From Ruminococcus sp. UBA946 (GTDB lineage: Bacteria; Bacillota; Clostridia; Oscillospirales; Ruminococcaceae): a stretch of 10,704 nt of DNA. Within the stretch, counting starts at the first letter, position 1, and each line of letters begins with the position of its first letter. The DNA lies in assembly GCA_002293295.1 (NCBI GenBank), contig DBCY01000176.1, positions 7,305 through 18,008 on the forward strand, in the 5' to 3' direction. Positions 5,051-10,704 of this stretch are shown one piece after another. The position numbers were made by a program, and so were the translations under genes. The notes beneath the pieces were generated by a model. It saw only the letters and a program-made list of their open reading frames with translations. It had not been told where the DNA came from and did no database searches.

Positions 5051-6580
5051 CTACTTAATCCTGTTGATTTCGTCAAGGAGGTTTTTCTTGGCTTCAAGCG
5101 ACTGCATCCCCCTGGAGAAAATACATTCCATCCTGTAGCGTATGTAATCCTCATAAAGCCCGGTTCCGAACACATTTTCATGAAGGAGCTTATGATACGA
5201 AACGCAGTCCATATTGCCGGAAATAATATAAAGCAGTATTTCAAGGGCTTTCATCTTTTTGTCTTCATCGGACAGGTTTTTTGTCTGCGGAAGCGAGTTT
5301 ATTAACACAAGGGCGTCCCTTTTATCGCTTCTTATTGTAAAGCCTTCGGTATTAAGCCCTCCGAGGATTCGGATTATATTGGTTTTCAAAGCCGGACCGG
5401 CAAACGGGAACGTTTTTACCGGCAGGTCGTTTTCGTCAACGCTCACGTAAATACTGCGGTCGCATGCCGGGAACATGAGAACCTTGTAAATATCAGCGAA
5501 CCAGAAATTCTTACCATCCAGGTAGGTCAGGGGGTATCTGTAGCCGACAGCTCCGGCGTTTATGCCTACTTCGATTACAGCCTCCCTGTCAGAGCAGAAA
5601 TAGTCGTTGTAATTCTCGCGGCACTTGTCCGAAACAACCTGCTTTACCTTCTCTGAGGTAAAAATTCCCGTATCGGTTTTATCGGCGTCAAGGAAAGTCC
5701 TTTTTCCGTCAAAGGTATTCATATAAAAATCGGAAGAAAAATCGGGGGCGTAAATATATTCTGAAACAAGGGTTGTCATAATGCTTTCGGTTACGTTGTC
5801 AATGACAAGGCCGTCGTCTTCCTGATAGGAATAATTTGTTACAATATAGTCCCTTAACGTTTGTTTCAGCCTTATATCCTCATCGCCGGAAAGATTTTTT
5901 TTGTCGAAGCGGCTGTATACAATGTCAAGCATAACGCTGATGGGAATTTCACCGCTTATGTATTTAAAACGGTCGTTATTAAGAAGCATAGCCATCTTAG
6001 GCAGAATTTTCATCTTTGTCGTTTCGGAGACGCTGACCTTATTTGACATAATGCCAAGGCAGACAAGAAATTCGGCGTAATCCCGCATTATTGCCTGCTC
6101 GTTAAGGTAATTGAAGAAATACCCGTATACATAACCGGCAAAAAACTCCTTCAGGCTGTTGAATAAATCGGGATTGGTTCCGATTTCGGAGATGTACTTT
6201 GCTTTAAAATCCGATATATCCTTTGAATCAACGGACTTTTTTCCCCCGTTGAGCGATACGAGATAATTTTCCTGACCCTTGAAAAAAAGCTTAAGATATG
6301 TGTAATACTGCGAATCCTTTATATGTAAAACCGTTTTTTCCTCGTTGAACGTCCATATCAGAAACGCCCTGTGCATATTCCTGACAGCGTCGGACGAATT
6401 TTCAACCAGCCATTTAACGTCAATTTCGGCAGCGTCGCCGAAACGTCCCGTCTTATTGAATTCGGTAAGGATTTTTTCTATTTCTTCCTTGAAGGCAGCA
6501 TAAGCCGGGGATTTGTCCATTAAAACGACGGCGTCCAGAATTTCGGCTGCCGATACGGTCAGGTCTAAAACTACGCTCAT
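5051..6580 (-). CDS. Hypothetical protein, 509 aa, unrecognised family
   Basis: I do not recognise this protein. It is an intact 509-residue frame from an ATG with AAGGATGG upstream. It has no signal peptide, membrane segment or obvious catalytic motif. Residues 1-130 look largely helical and include an acidic, aromatic-rich stretch (residues 68-105) and a surface such as LKLFFKGQENYLVSLNGGKK. Residues 130-330 are helical with many Tyr and Phe. Residues about 335-440 appear more beta-rich (AVIEVGINAGAVGYRYPLTYLDG, then SIYVSVDENDLPVKTFPFAGP), and residues 445-509 are a helical tail rich in charged residues. It stands alone, 186 bp downstream of pyrE on the same strand, with its own leader carrying the double-hairpin element also seen at 818-872. 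A gene remnant follows it. No clear terminator was found. Confidence 0.85.
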   Translation of the reverse strand: MSVVLDLTVSAAEILDAVVLMDKSPAYAAFKEEIEKILTEFNKTGRFGDAAEIDVKWLVENSSDAVRNMHRAFLIWTFNEEKTVLHIKDSQYYTYLKLFFKGQENYLVSLNGGKKSVDSKDISDFKAKYISEIGTNPDLFNSLKEFFAGYVYGYFFNYLNEQAIMRDYAEFLVCLGIMSNKVSVSETTKMKILPKMAMLLNNDRFKYISGEIPISVMLDIVYSRFDKKNLSGDEDIRLKQTLRDYIVTNYSYQEDDGLVIDNVTESIMTTLVSEYIYAPDFSSDFYMNTFDGKRTFLDADKTDTGIFTSEKVKQVVSDKCRENYNDYFCSDREAVIEVGINAGAVGYRYPLTYLDGKNFWFADIYKVLMFPACDRSIYVSVDENDLPVKTFPFAGPALKTNIIRILGGLNTEGFTIRSDKRDALVLINSLPQTKNLSDEDKKMKALEILLYIISGNMDCVSYHKLLHENVFGTGLYEDYIRYRMECIFSRGMQSLEAKKNLLDEINRIK

Positions 6581-6591
6581 TTTATATACCC

Positions 6592-6647
6592 ATCCTTTCC
6601 GGATGTTTTGTCCTTGCGGACAAAACTCCCAAGTCTGAAGCTTATGC
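6592..6647 (-). promoter_or_regulatory. Leader element copy B: double hairpin enclosing the RBS
   Basis: On the minus strand, after GCATAAGCTT, TTTTGTCC-GCAA-GGACAAAA forms an 8-bp stem capped by a GNRA tetraloop, directly followed by CATCC-GGAAA-GGATG, a 5-bp stem that takes in the Shine-Dalgarno AAGGATGG of the 509-aa gene. It aligns over its whole length with 818-872. The loops differ between copies while both stems are kept, which favours an RNA-level role. Confidence 0.65.
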
Positions 6648-6765
6648 TAATCCTGTTTTAAACGCGTATCAGCATTAATTTCAGACGCACGCTATGTTTA
6701 TCGTTACAATAAATTAACATTCCGTACATTATCAGCTTATTAACCTTATATTACATATATAACCG

Positions 6766-7419
6766 TTAAATTCCGTATTTATTACGGTATTCCGTCATTG
6801 CCGGCAGATATTCCGAACCCGGAGCGTCCCCGTTCCTGACAGCCGTGATAATGTCGTCGAGGTTCACTATTGAGTATACTTTAATACCGAATTCCGAATA
6901 TGCCTCCTCAACGGCTGAAAGCCCGGAATTAAGCCCCCTTTCCATTCTGTCAACGGTAATGACCATTCCCGTTATGTTCACGTCGGCTTCGGATTTCAGC
7001 TTAGGCACGGATTCCTTCAGCGCCTTCCCGGAGGTCATTACGTCGTCTATTATCAGAACCTTTTCGTTGCCGGAAAGCTTTTTCCCGACAAACATACCCC
7101 CCTCTCCGTGGTCCTTGGCTTCCTTCCTGTCAAAGCAGTATGAAACGTCAATGCCGTATTTACCGCTTAATGCGACAGCCGCGGAAACCGCAAGCGGTAT
7201 TCCTTTATAAGCCGGACCGAAAAGCGTTTCAACTGGTATTTTATTAGCTGCAATACAGTCGGCGTAAAACCCGCCGAGTTTCGCAAGCTGAGTCCCTGTT
7301 TTATAATTTCCGCAGTTGATGAAATACGGGGCTTTTCGTCCGCTTTTCAGTGTGAAGTCCCCGAAGGTTAATACTCCGCTTTCTGCCATAAACCTTATGA
7401 ATTCATTTTTATAATCCAT
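6766..7419 (-). CDS. pyrE: Orotate phosphoribosyltransferase
   Basis: Catalyses orotate + PRPP to orotidine 5'-monophosphate + pyrophosphate, the fifth step of de novo pyrimidine synthesis, in the cytoplasm. At 217 aa it has the normal length. The PRPP-binding signature is VLIIDDVMTSGKA (121-133). The flexible catalytic loop is RKEAKDHGEGG (98-108) and the orotate/PRPP region includes LKSGRKAPYF (24-33) and GPAYKGIPLA (68-77). All expected residues are present. The ATG is preceded by GGAG at good spacing. It stands alone with its own promoter and a leader of about 107 nt in which I see no classic attenuator. Other pyr genes are absent from the window. The dCMP deaminase gene, also nucleotide-related, is divergent from it. 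Confidence 0.96.
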   Translation of the reverse strand: MDYKNEFIRFMAESGVLTFGDFTLKSGRKAPYFINCGNYKTGTQLAKLGGFYADCIAANKIPVETLFGPAYKGIPLAVSAAVALSGKYGIDVSYCFDRKEAKDHGEGGMFVGKKLSGNEKVLIIDDVMTSGKALKESVPKLKSEADVNITGMVITVDRMERGLNSGLSAVEEAYSEFGIKVYSIVNLDDIITAVRNGDAPGSEYLPAMTEYRNKYGI

Positions 7420-7532
7420 ATTCCGCTCCGTTCCGCATTATCACGCAAAAATTAATTTTATGGAATTTCTTTCATATATTAATATATAAATTAAAAAACA
7501 ATCCTTAACACAATATTAATAGATATAGTCAA

Positions 7533-7561
7533 ATTATATCATATTTAATTGCCAAAATCAA
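7533..7561 (-). promoter_or_regulatory. Sigma-A promoter of pyrE
   Basis: On the minus strand TTGATT (7556-7561), 17-bp spacer, perfect TATAAT (7533-7538). The predicted start near 7526 leaves an AT-rich leader that contains a 14-bp palindrome ATATATTAATATAT but no clear terminator hairpin. Confidence 0.75.
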
Positions 7562-7602
7562 CTGTAATTTCAAATTTTTATATAAAATAATTTGCTTTTT
7601 TT

Positions 7603-7631
7603 TTTACAGTATGTTACAATTAAGGTATGAT
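7603..7631 (+). promoter_or_regulatory. Promoter of the dCMP deaminase gene
   Basis: TTTACA (7603-7608), 17-bp spacer, TATGAT (7626-7631), just after a run of ten T (7596-7605). The predicted start is near 7638, about 77 nt before the TTG start codon. Confidence 0.6.
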
Positions 7632-7644
7632 AAATAATATGTAC

Positions 7645-7681
7645 TGAACAATTATACATTTTATGTAATTGCTCTTGTTCA
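7645..7681 (+). promoter_or_regulatory. 5' leader hairpin before the dCMP deaminase gene
   Basis: TGAACAA (7645-7651) pairs perfectly with TTGTTCA (7675-7681), and CAATT-type inner pairing can extend it (CAATTA with TAATTG). It would lie at the very 5' end of the predicted transcript, so it may act as a stabilising 5' stem or a control element. Function is not known. Confidence 0.4.
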
Positions 7682-7714
7682 CAGAATTTTTTATTTTATA
7701 AAGGGGTGTTCGTT

Positions 7715-8206
7715 TTGAAACGTACTGACTATATTTCATGGGATGAGTTTTTTATGGGTGTCGCCGTTCTTGCTTCAAAGAGAAGCAAAGACCCCAGCAC
7801 GCAGGTAGGAGCCTGCATAGTGGGGGAGGATAACATTATTCTTTCAACCGGTTATAACGGGTTTCCCACCGGCTGCTCCGACGATACGTTCCCCTGGGAC
7901 AGGGAAGGCGAGGATACAAAATACAAATATGTCGTTCATGCCGAGCTTAACGCCATCCTGAATTCAAGCGGGAAATCCCTGCAGAAAGCCAGGATTTATG
8001 TCGATTTGTTCCCCTGCAACGAATGCGCAAAGGCTATTATCCAGTCGGGAATAAGCCAGATTGTCTATATGTACGACAAATATGCCGATACCGACGATGT
8101 AAGGGCATCCAAAAAAATGCTTGACGCGGCAGGCGTGCATTACCGCTGCCTTAAACCGAAATCCGACTGTATAATACTGGATTTCAAGGCAAACAGGGAA
8201 AACTAG
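7715..8206 (+). CDS. Deoxycytidylate (dCMP) deaminase, ComEB-like
   Basis: Converts dCMP to dUMP, feeding thymidylate synthesis, in the cytoplasm. 163 aa from a TTG at 7715, chosen because AAGGGG(TG) lies 6-8 nt upstream; the in-frame GTG at 7706 is inside that SD and cannot be served by it. The zinc site is complete: HAELNAI (H75, catalytic E77) and PCNECAK (C101, C104). DPSTQVGACIV (26-36) and GYNGFPTGCSDD (46-57) are typical of this family, the latter near the nucleotide and allosteric sites. It resembles B. subtilis ComEB, but no competence genes are adjacent. It has its own promoter and is divergent from pyrE. The AT-rich repeat region follows it. Confidence 0.95.
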   Translation: MKRTDYISWDEFFMGVAVLASKRSKDPSTQVGACIVGEDNIILSTGYNGFPTGCSDDTFPWDREGEDTKYKYVVHAELNAILNSSGKSLQKARIYVDLFPCNECAKAIIQSGISQIVYMYDKYADTDDVRASKKMLDAAGVHYRCLKPKSDCIILDFKANREN

Positions 8207-8216
8207 TACCCTGTGT

Positions 8217-8248
8217 CAATTAATAATTAACAATTAACAATTAACAAT
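8217..8248. repeat. Tandem 7-bp repeat CAATTAA, about 4.5 copies
   Basis: Four 7-bp units (CAATTAA, TAATTAA, CAATTAA, CAATTAA) are followed by a partial CAAT. The array begins 10 bp after the dCMP deaminase stop codon and is followed by two hairpins, so it may be one end of a small non-coding repeat element. Confidence 0.75.
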
Positions 8249-8254
8249 GTCGGT

Positions 8255-8275
8255 ATCGCCTTCGGCGATGATTTT
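8255..8275 (+). terminator. Short hairpin, possible terminator of dCMP deaminase gene
   Basis: ATCGCC-TTC-GGCGAT is a perfect 6-bp stem with a 3-nt loop, followed by GA and four T (8272-8275). It is the only hairpin of this type between the deaminase and trmB, but the U tract is short. It may instead belong to the neighbouring repeat element. Confidence 0.4.
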
Positions 8276-8287
8276 AATTATAATATA

Positions 8288-8305
8288 TTAACATTTAGAT
8301 GTTAA
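8288..8305. repeat. Inverted repeat TTAACAT-N4-ATGTTAA
   Basis: Perfect 7-bp arms around TTAG. It ends the AT-rich stretch that begins with the CAATTAA array and shares TTAACA with it, so it could mark the far end of the same small element. Confidence 0.5.
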
Positions 8306-8323
8306 GAGGTACCAGACAGATTT

Positions 8324-8386
8324 TCGCTGTAATACTTGCTTGTATTAAAAGCGTATTAAAAATTCGCTTAGAAAATTTAACAGCGA
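8324..8386 (+). other. Possible structured leader RNA upstream of trmB
   Basis: TCGCTGT (8324-8330) pairs with ACAGCGA (8380-8386). Nested inside are AATAC/GTATT (8331-8335 with 8342-8346) and AAGCG/CGCTT (8349-8353 with 8365-8369), giving a potential three-way junction about 75 nt before trmB. Stems are short and the DNA is AT-rich, so chance folding is possible. I do not recognise it as a known riboswitch. Confidence 0.3.
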
Positions 8387-8461
8387 CTGATAAAAATTCA
8401 ACCATTAGACACGCAGAATGGGCAGCGGGAACACGCCCTAAAACAGGAGAACCCTTTAATT

Positions 8462-9121
8462 ATGAGAATGAGAAGAAAACCCTGGGCGCGTCCCGAGCTT
8501 GCGGCTTGCCCCTATTATATTGAAAACGGCATTAATTTCAAAGGCAGATGGAATACGGTTTTTGATAACGATAATCCCGTTTATATGGAGCTTGGATGCG
8601 GCAAGGGGGGCTTTGCGGCTAAAGCGTCGATGAAATACCCGGGTATTAATTGGCTTGCCCTTGATATAAAAAGCGAGATGCTTGCCGTTGCAAGGCGTAC
8701 GGCTGAAAAGCTTTATTCTGAAAATAACCTGCCTTCTCCCTCGAATTTAAAGCTTGTATCCCAGAATATCGAACGCATTTTCCTGGCGTTTGATGAAAAT
8801 GACCGTATTGACAGACTGTATATTAACTTCTGCAACCCGTGGCCCAGGGGAAAGCATAACAAAAGGCGGCTCACACATCCGCGCCAGCTTGAACAGTACA
8901 AAACCTTTTTAAAGGACGGCGGGGAGGTTCATTTCAAAACGGATGACGACGAGCTTTTTGAGGAGTCGGTTCTGTATTTTGAGGAAGCCGGATATAAAAT
9001 AAGGTACATAACGAGAGACCTGCATTCGTCCGGTTATGAATATAATATTATTACCGAGCACGAACGGATGTTTTCACAGGAAGGCAAAAAAATAAAGTTT
9101 TTAATAGCCGTAAATAACTGA
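8462..9121 (+). CDS. trmB: tRNA (guanine-N7-)-methyltransferase TrmB
   Basis: Uses S-adenosylmethionine to methylate N7 of G46 in the tRNA variable loop, in the cytoplasm. At 219 aa it is of normal length. RMRRKPWARPEL near the N-terminus is typical of the clostridial branch. The SAM-binding motif is ELGCGKGGF (43-51), followed by the acidic D68 of LALDIKSEM. The family motif INFCNPWPRGKHNKRRLTHP (121-140) and HFKTDDDELFE (157-167) are present, as is RDLH (185-188). The ATG is preceded by AGGAG at somewhat long spacing (about 11-12 nt); a second in-frame ATG at 8468 is an alternative. It is rightward, probably transcribed alone, and ends at a bidirectional terminator. Confidence 0.96.
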   Translation: MRMRRKPWARPELAACPYYIENGINFKGRWNTVFDNDNPVYMELGCGKGGFAAKASMKYPGINWLALDIKSEMLAVARRTAEKLYSENNLPSPSNLKLVSQNIERIFLAFDENDRIDRLYINFCNPWPRGKHNKRRLTHPRQLEQYKTFLKDGGEVHFKTDDDELFEESVLYFEEAGYKIRYITRDLHSSGYEYNIITEHERMFSQEGKKIKFLIAVNN

Positions 9122-9135
9122 CAACAAATAAAAAG

Positions 9136-9172
9136 GTAAGGCGTCCGTGTTTTTAAAATTCGGGCGCCTTAC
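9136..9172. terminator. Bidirectional intrinsic terminator after trmB
   Basis: A 12-bp stem with one G-U (GTAAGGCGTCCG 9136-9147 with CGGGCGCCTTAC 9161-9172) has a 13-nt AT loop. Rightward it is followed by TCTTT, and leftward by a CTTTTT tract, so it can serve both trmB and the convergent membrane regulator gene that ends at 9261. Confidence 0.85.
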
Positions 9173-9260
9173 TCTTTAACAATGAATTACGGGACTGTAA
9201 ATGTAGTGTGTATTATTTTTTTAGGTAGTATATATTTCTGCTCAGCTGTATTTATTAATG

Positions 9261-9863
9261 CTATACCCCTAAAAATCTGAAAAGCAGACCGAATAAAATA
9301 ATAACAACAGCGGTTACGGCTGCGGCTGCAAGCATCATAAGCACATTTTGAAGCCATTTTGATAACTTTTTCCCAGTCCTTAATTTTTCTTCGATTTCAT
9401 CCAGCATTACTCCGTCGAAAAAAGCTTTTATTTCCTTATAGGTCTGAATATTATGCCGCTTCTTCTGCTTTTCAATTATAATGGAGAAAAACAGTGTTAC
9501 GGCAAACAAAGTCCCCCATATAACCCATCCGAACAGATTAAAGAAATGCACAAGAGGATAAAAGGCAATAACAGAACCTATTAACAGAATGCTGAAGATA
9601 TAACTGCTCTTTCTGAATTTTTCCAATTCAGTTTTATTGATTTCTTTTTCCATAATCTCAATATCTCCTTTAATAAGCTGGTCAAGAGAAATATTGAAAA
9701 GGGCTGCAATACGCAGGATACTATGAATATCCGGATAGTTTTTTTCATTTTCCCAGTTTGATACGGTCTGCCGGGTTACATAGATTTTCTCGGCAAATTC
9801 CTCCTGGGAAAGGTTCAGCTCCGTCCGGTATTTTTTAATTTGGCTTGCAAGCTCCGTTTTAAT
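9261..9863 (-). CDS. XRE-HTH regulator fused to a membrane domain, apparent AUU start
   Basis: 200 aa as read here. Residues 1-64 are a Cro/C1-type HTH: KTELASQIKKYRTELNLSQE, EFAEKIYVTRQTVSNWENEK (about 22-41) and NYPDIHSILRIAALFNISLDQLIKG. The frame runs without a break into the membrane part: hydrophobic segments near 86-104, 110-130 and 173-197, with a charged loop between the second and third. The protein is thus a membrane-tethered DNA-binding regulator, a type common in Firmicutes. There is no ATG, GTG or TTG between the in-frame stop at 9879-9881 and the HTH. The ATT at 9861-9863 follows AAAGGGTG at about 4 nt and sits where homologues usually begin (M-K-T-E). A conventional ATG exists at 9653, but starting there would discard the whole HTH. 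Alternatives are a mutated start or a sequence error. Confidence 0.85.
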   Translation of the reverse strand: MKTELASQIKKYRTELNLSQEEFAEKIYVTRQTVSNWENEKNYPDIHSILRIAALFNISLDQLIKGDIEIMEKEINKTELEKFRKSSYIFSILLIGSVIAFYPLVHFFNLFGWVIWGTLFAVTLFFSIIIEKQKKRHNIQTYKEIKAFFDGVMLDEIEEKLRTGKKLSKWLQNVLMMLAAAAVTAVVIILFGLLFRFLGV

Positions 9864-9935
9864 TACACACCCTTTAAATTATTTTTCTCCTGTAATTAAA
9901 GTTTATCAGGATTATTTAATTCTGTCTATCAAAAG

Positions 9936-9979
9936 GCTTTTGCATCAGCGGCAAAAGCTGTGTAAAAACAATTTTACAC
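9936..9979. promoter_or_regulatory. Two adjacent inverted repeats between the DUF3788 and HTH-membrane genes
   Basis: GCTTTTGC (9936-9943) pairs with GCAAAAGC (9951-9958), and GTGTAAAA (9960-9967) pairs with TTTTACAC (9972-9979). On the minus strand the first is followed by CTTTT and could be a weak terminator for the DUF3788 gene. The second, TGTAAAA-N4-TTTTACA, looks like an operator for the HTH protein encoded just downstream. No convincing promoter was found for that gene. Confidence 0.5.
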
Positions 9980-10012
9980 GGGGAAATTTCGTATAATTAC
10001 TAAGAAATAATA

Positions 10013-10456
10013 TCAAGTTTTTGCCCTTATTGAAATCAAATTTTTCAAATCCCGGAGTATGCTTTCGTCAGTAACTTGGACAGCCAGCGACTTGCCGTTA
10101 TAGCCGCTTTGAGTATTCCTGTATAAATCCTGAATATACCCTGTGCAAAGAGGAATCAGCGCGTCCGCTTCGGCTTCCTGTTTTGAGCCGATATTAAGGA
10201 GAGCCGAAAAATATCCCTGTTTAGGGTATATTGAACATAAAACCTTTCCGCTTTTTTTATATTTGGCGTTCCAGCCCATCCAATTCCCGTTACCCATGGA
10301 GCAGCCGCTGTAGAACATCTTCGGCTGGGTATGGTATTCCCGCTTTAACCAGCCGTTCAAATCATCCCACAGGGGACTGTTTATAAATCCGCTTATTTGA
10401 TTTTCAGAGGGTTCATTTTCTTTTCCGTATAATTCGTGCCATAATAAATTATTCAA
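10013..10456 (-). CDS. DUF3788-like protein
   Basis: 147 aa, cytoplasmic, with the pattern of the DUF3788 family (PF12663): W-x-x-L-x-x-W-L-K-R-E-Y near residues 30-41, then GNWMGWNAKYKKSGKVLCSIYPKQGYFSALLNIG (57-90). Members of this family are small, alpha/beta and uncharacterised. It starts at a TTG preceded by AAAGGATGG at 6-7 nt; no nearby ATG fits. A strong promoter lies 42 bp upstream of the start. The next gene on the strand, 149 bp downstream, is the HTH-membrane regulator, but hairpins between them suggest separate transcripts. Family assignment is from pattern recognition. Confidence 0.8.
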   Translation of the reverse strand: MNNLLWHELYGKENEPSENQISGFINSPLWDDLNGWLKREYHTQPKMFYSGCSMGNGNWMGWNAKYKKSGKVLCSIYPKQGYFSALLNIGSKQEAEADALIPLCTGYIQDLYRNTQSGYNGKSLAVQVTDESILRDLKNLISIRAKT

Positions 10457-10497
10457 TTTATACCATCCTTTACATAAACATATTTTTTACCGTAATC

Positions 10498-10526
10498 ATT
10501 ATACTGTAAAATACCAAGTAAGTCAA
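10498..10526 (-). promoter_or_regulatory. Sigma-A promoter of the DUF3788 gene
   Basis: On the minus strand TTGACT (10521-10526), 17-bp spacer and a perfect TATAAT (10498-10503). The spacer contains TTTTACA, the half-site of the inverted repeat at 9960-9979. Confidence 0.85.
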
Positions 10527-10594
10527 TATCGTATTTTGTCGTTTCCGGGGTATTCATACAAAACCGGCTGTTTTATTAAAATTTGTCAAGCCTA

Positions 10595-10623
10595 TTGCGT
10601 TTCGGTAAAATATATGATATAAT
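10595..10623 (+). promoter_or_regulatory. Rightward promoter at the window edge
   Basis: TTGCGT (10595-10600), 17-bp spacer and a perfect TATAAT (10618-10623). No convincing gene begins in the remaining 80 bases, so it probably drives a gene beyond the window. Confidence 0.6.
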
Positions 10624-10704
10624 TCACTCATTATTATGTATTGTCAAGGTTATCATGCACGGGAAGATTTTTATTAGAATTTCTAGTACCTCGTAACATC
10701 TAAA

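Noticed and set aside
7420..7532. Pyrimidine-responsive attenuator or PyrR site before pyrE
   Set aside because: I could find no terminator/antiterminator pair or PyrR-like loop in the leader; it is simply AT-rich with a short palindrome.
8217..8248. CRISPR-like array
   Set aside because: The units are 7 bp and contiguous, with no spacers.
8299..8523. A 74-codon open frame before and into trmB
   Set aside because: No ribosome binding site, low protein-like quality, and its last third is trmB in another frame. The region fits a leader or repeat better.
9261..9653. A separate 130-aa membrane protein gene
   Set aside because: The HTH coding sequence is continuous and in frame upstream, and no good SD precedes the internal ATG, so it is the C-terminal part of one fused gene.

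Overview
The window looks like a chromosomal segment of a low-to-moderate GC Clostridia-type Firmicute, possibly of the Ruminococcus/Oscillospiraceae kind. This is inferred from gene content and style: A/G-rich Shine-Dalgarno sites (AAGGA, GGAG), several consensus sigma-A promoters with 17-bp spacers, TTG starts, U-tract intrinsic terminators, and clostridial-looking TrmB, OMP phosphoribosyltransferase and dCMP deaminase. There is no phage, insertion sequence, CRISPR array or tRNA gene.

Layout, left to right. (1) Positions 24-2462 are a leftward unit. A good promoter near 2450 leads to a cysteine-rich C_GCAxxG_C_C family protein, then a lipoprotein with a Big2 domain and a VanY-type D,D-carboxypeptidase domain, then an unrecognised 249-residue protein that ends in a strong terminator. 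(2) Positions 2483-3666 hold a divergent pair: an XRE repressor (leftward) and a 160-residue protein (rightward) that looks like a degenerate YpsA/DUF1273-type SLOG protein. The promoters face away from each other across candidate operators. (3) Positions 3697-4807 form a two-gene operon: a winged-helix regulator whose promoter is covered by a perfect 26-bp palindrome, overlapping by 8 bp a four-helix membrane protein with an HExxH motif (M50-like). (4) Positions 4832-6580 contain a frameshifted gene remnant and an unrecognised 509-residue protein, both leftward. (5) Positions 6766-9121 are housekeeping: pyrE leftward, dCMP deaminase rightward, a small AT-rich repeat/hairpin region, then trmB. 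(6) Positions 9261-10526 hold a leftward XRE-HTH protein fused to a membrane domain, apparently started at a rare AUU codon, and a DUF3788 protein. A rightward promoter at the right edge probably serves a gene outside the window.

The most notable signals are four. First, a ~55-bp leader element occurs in front of two unrelated orphan genes (818-872 and 6592-6647). In each copy it folds into two adjacent hairpins, the second of which encloses the Shine-Dalgarno sequence. Second, the self-controlled regulator/HExxH membrane protein pair. Third, the degenerate SLOG protein with its divergent repressor. Fourth, the HTH-membrane fusion gene that is easily miscalled because it lacks a standard start codon. 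All functional links are inferences from sequence reading; no database search was run.
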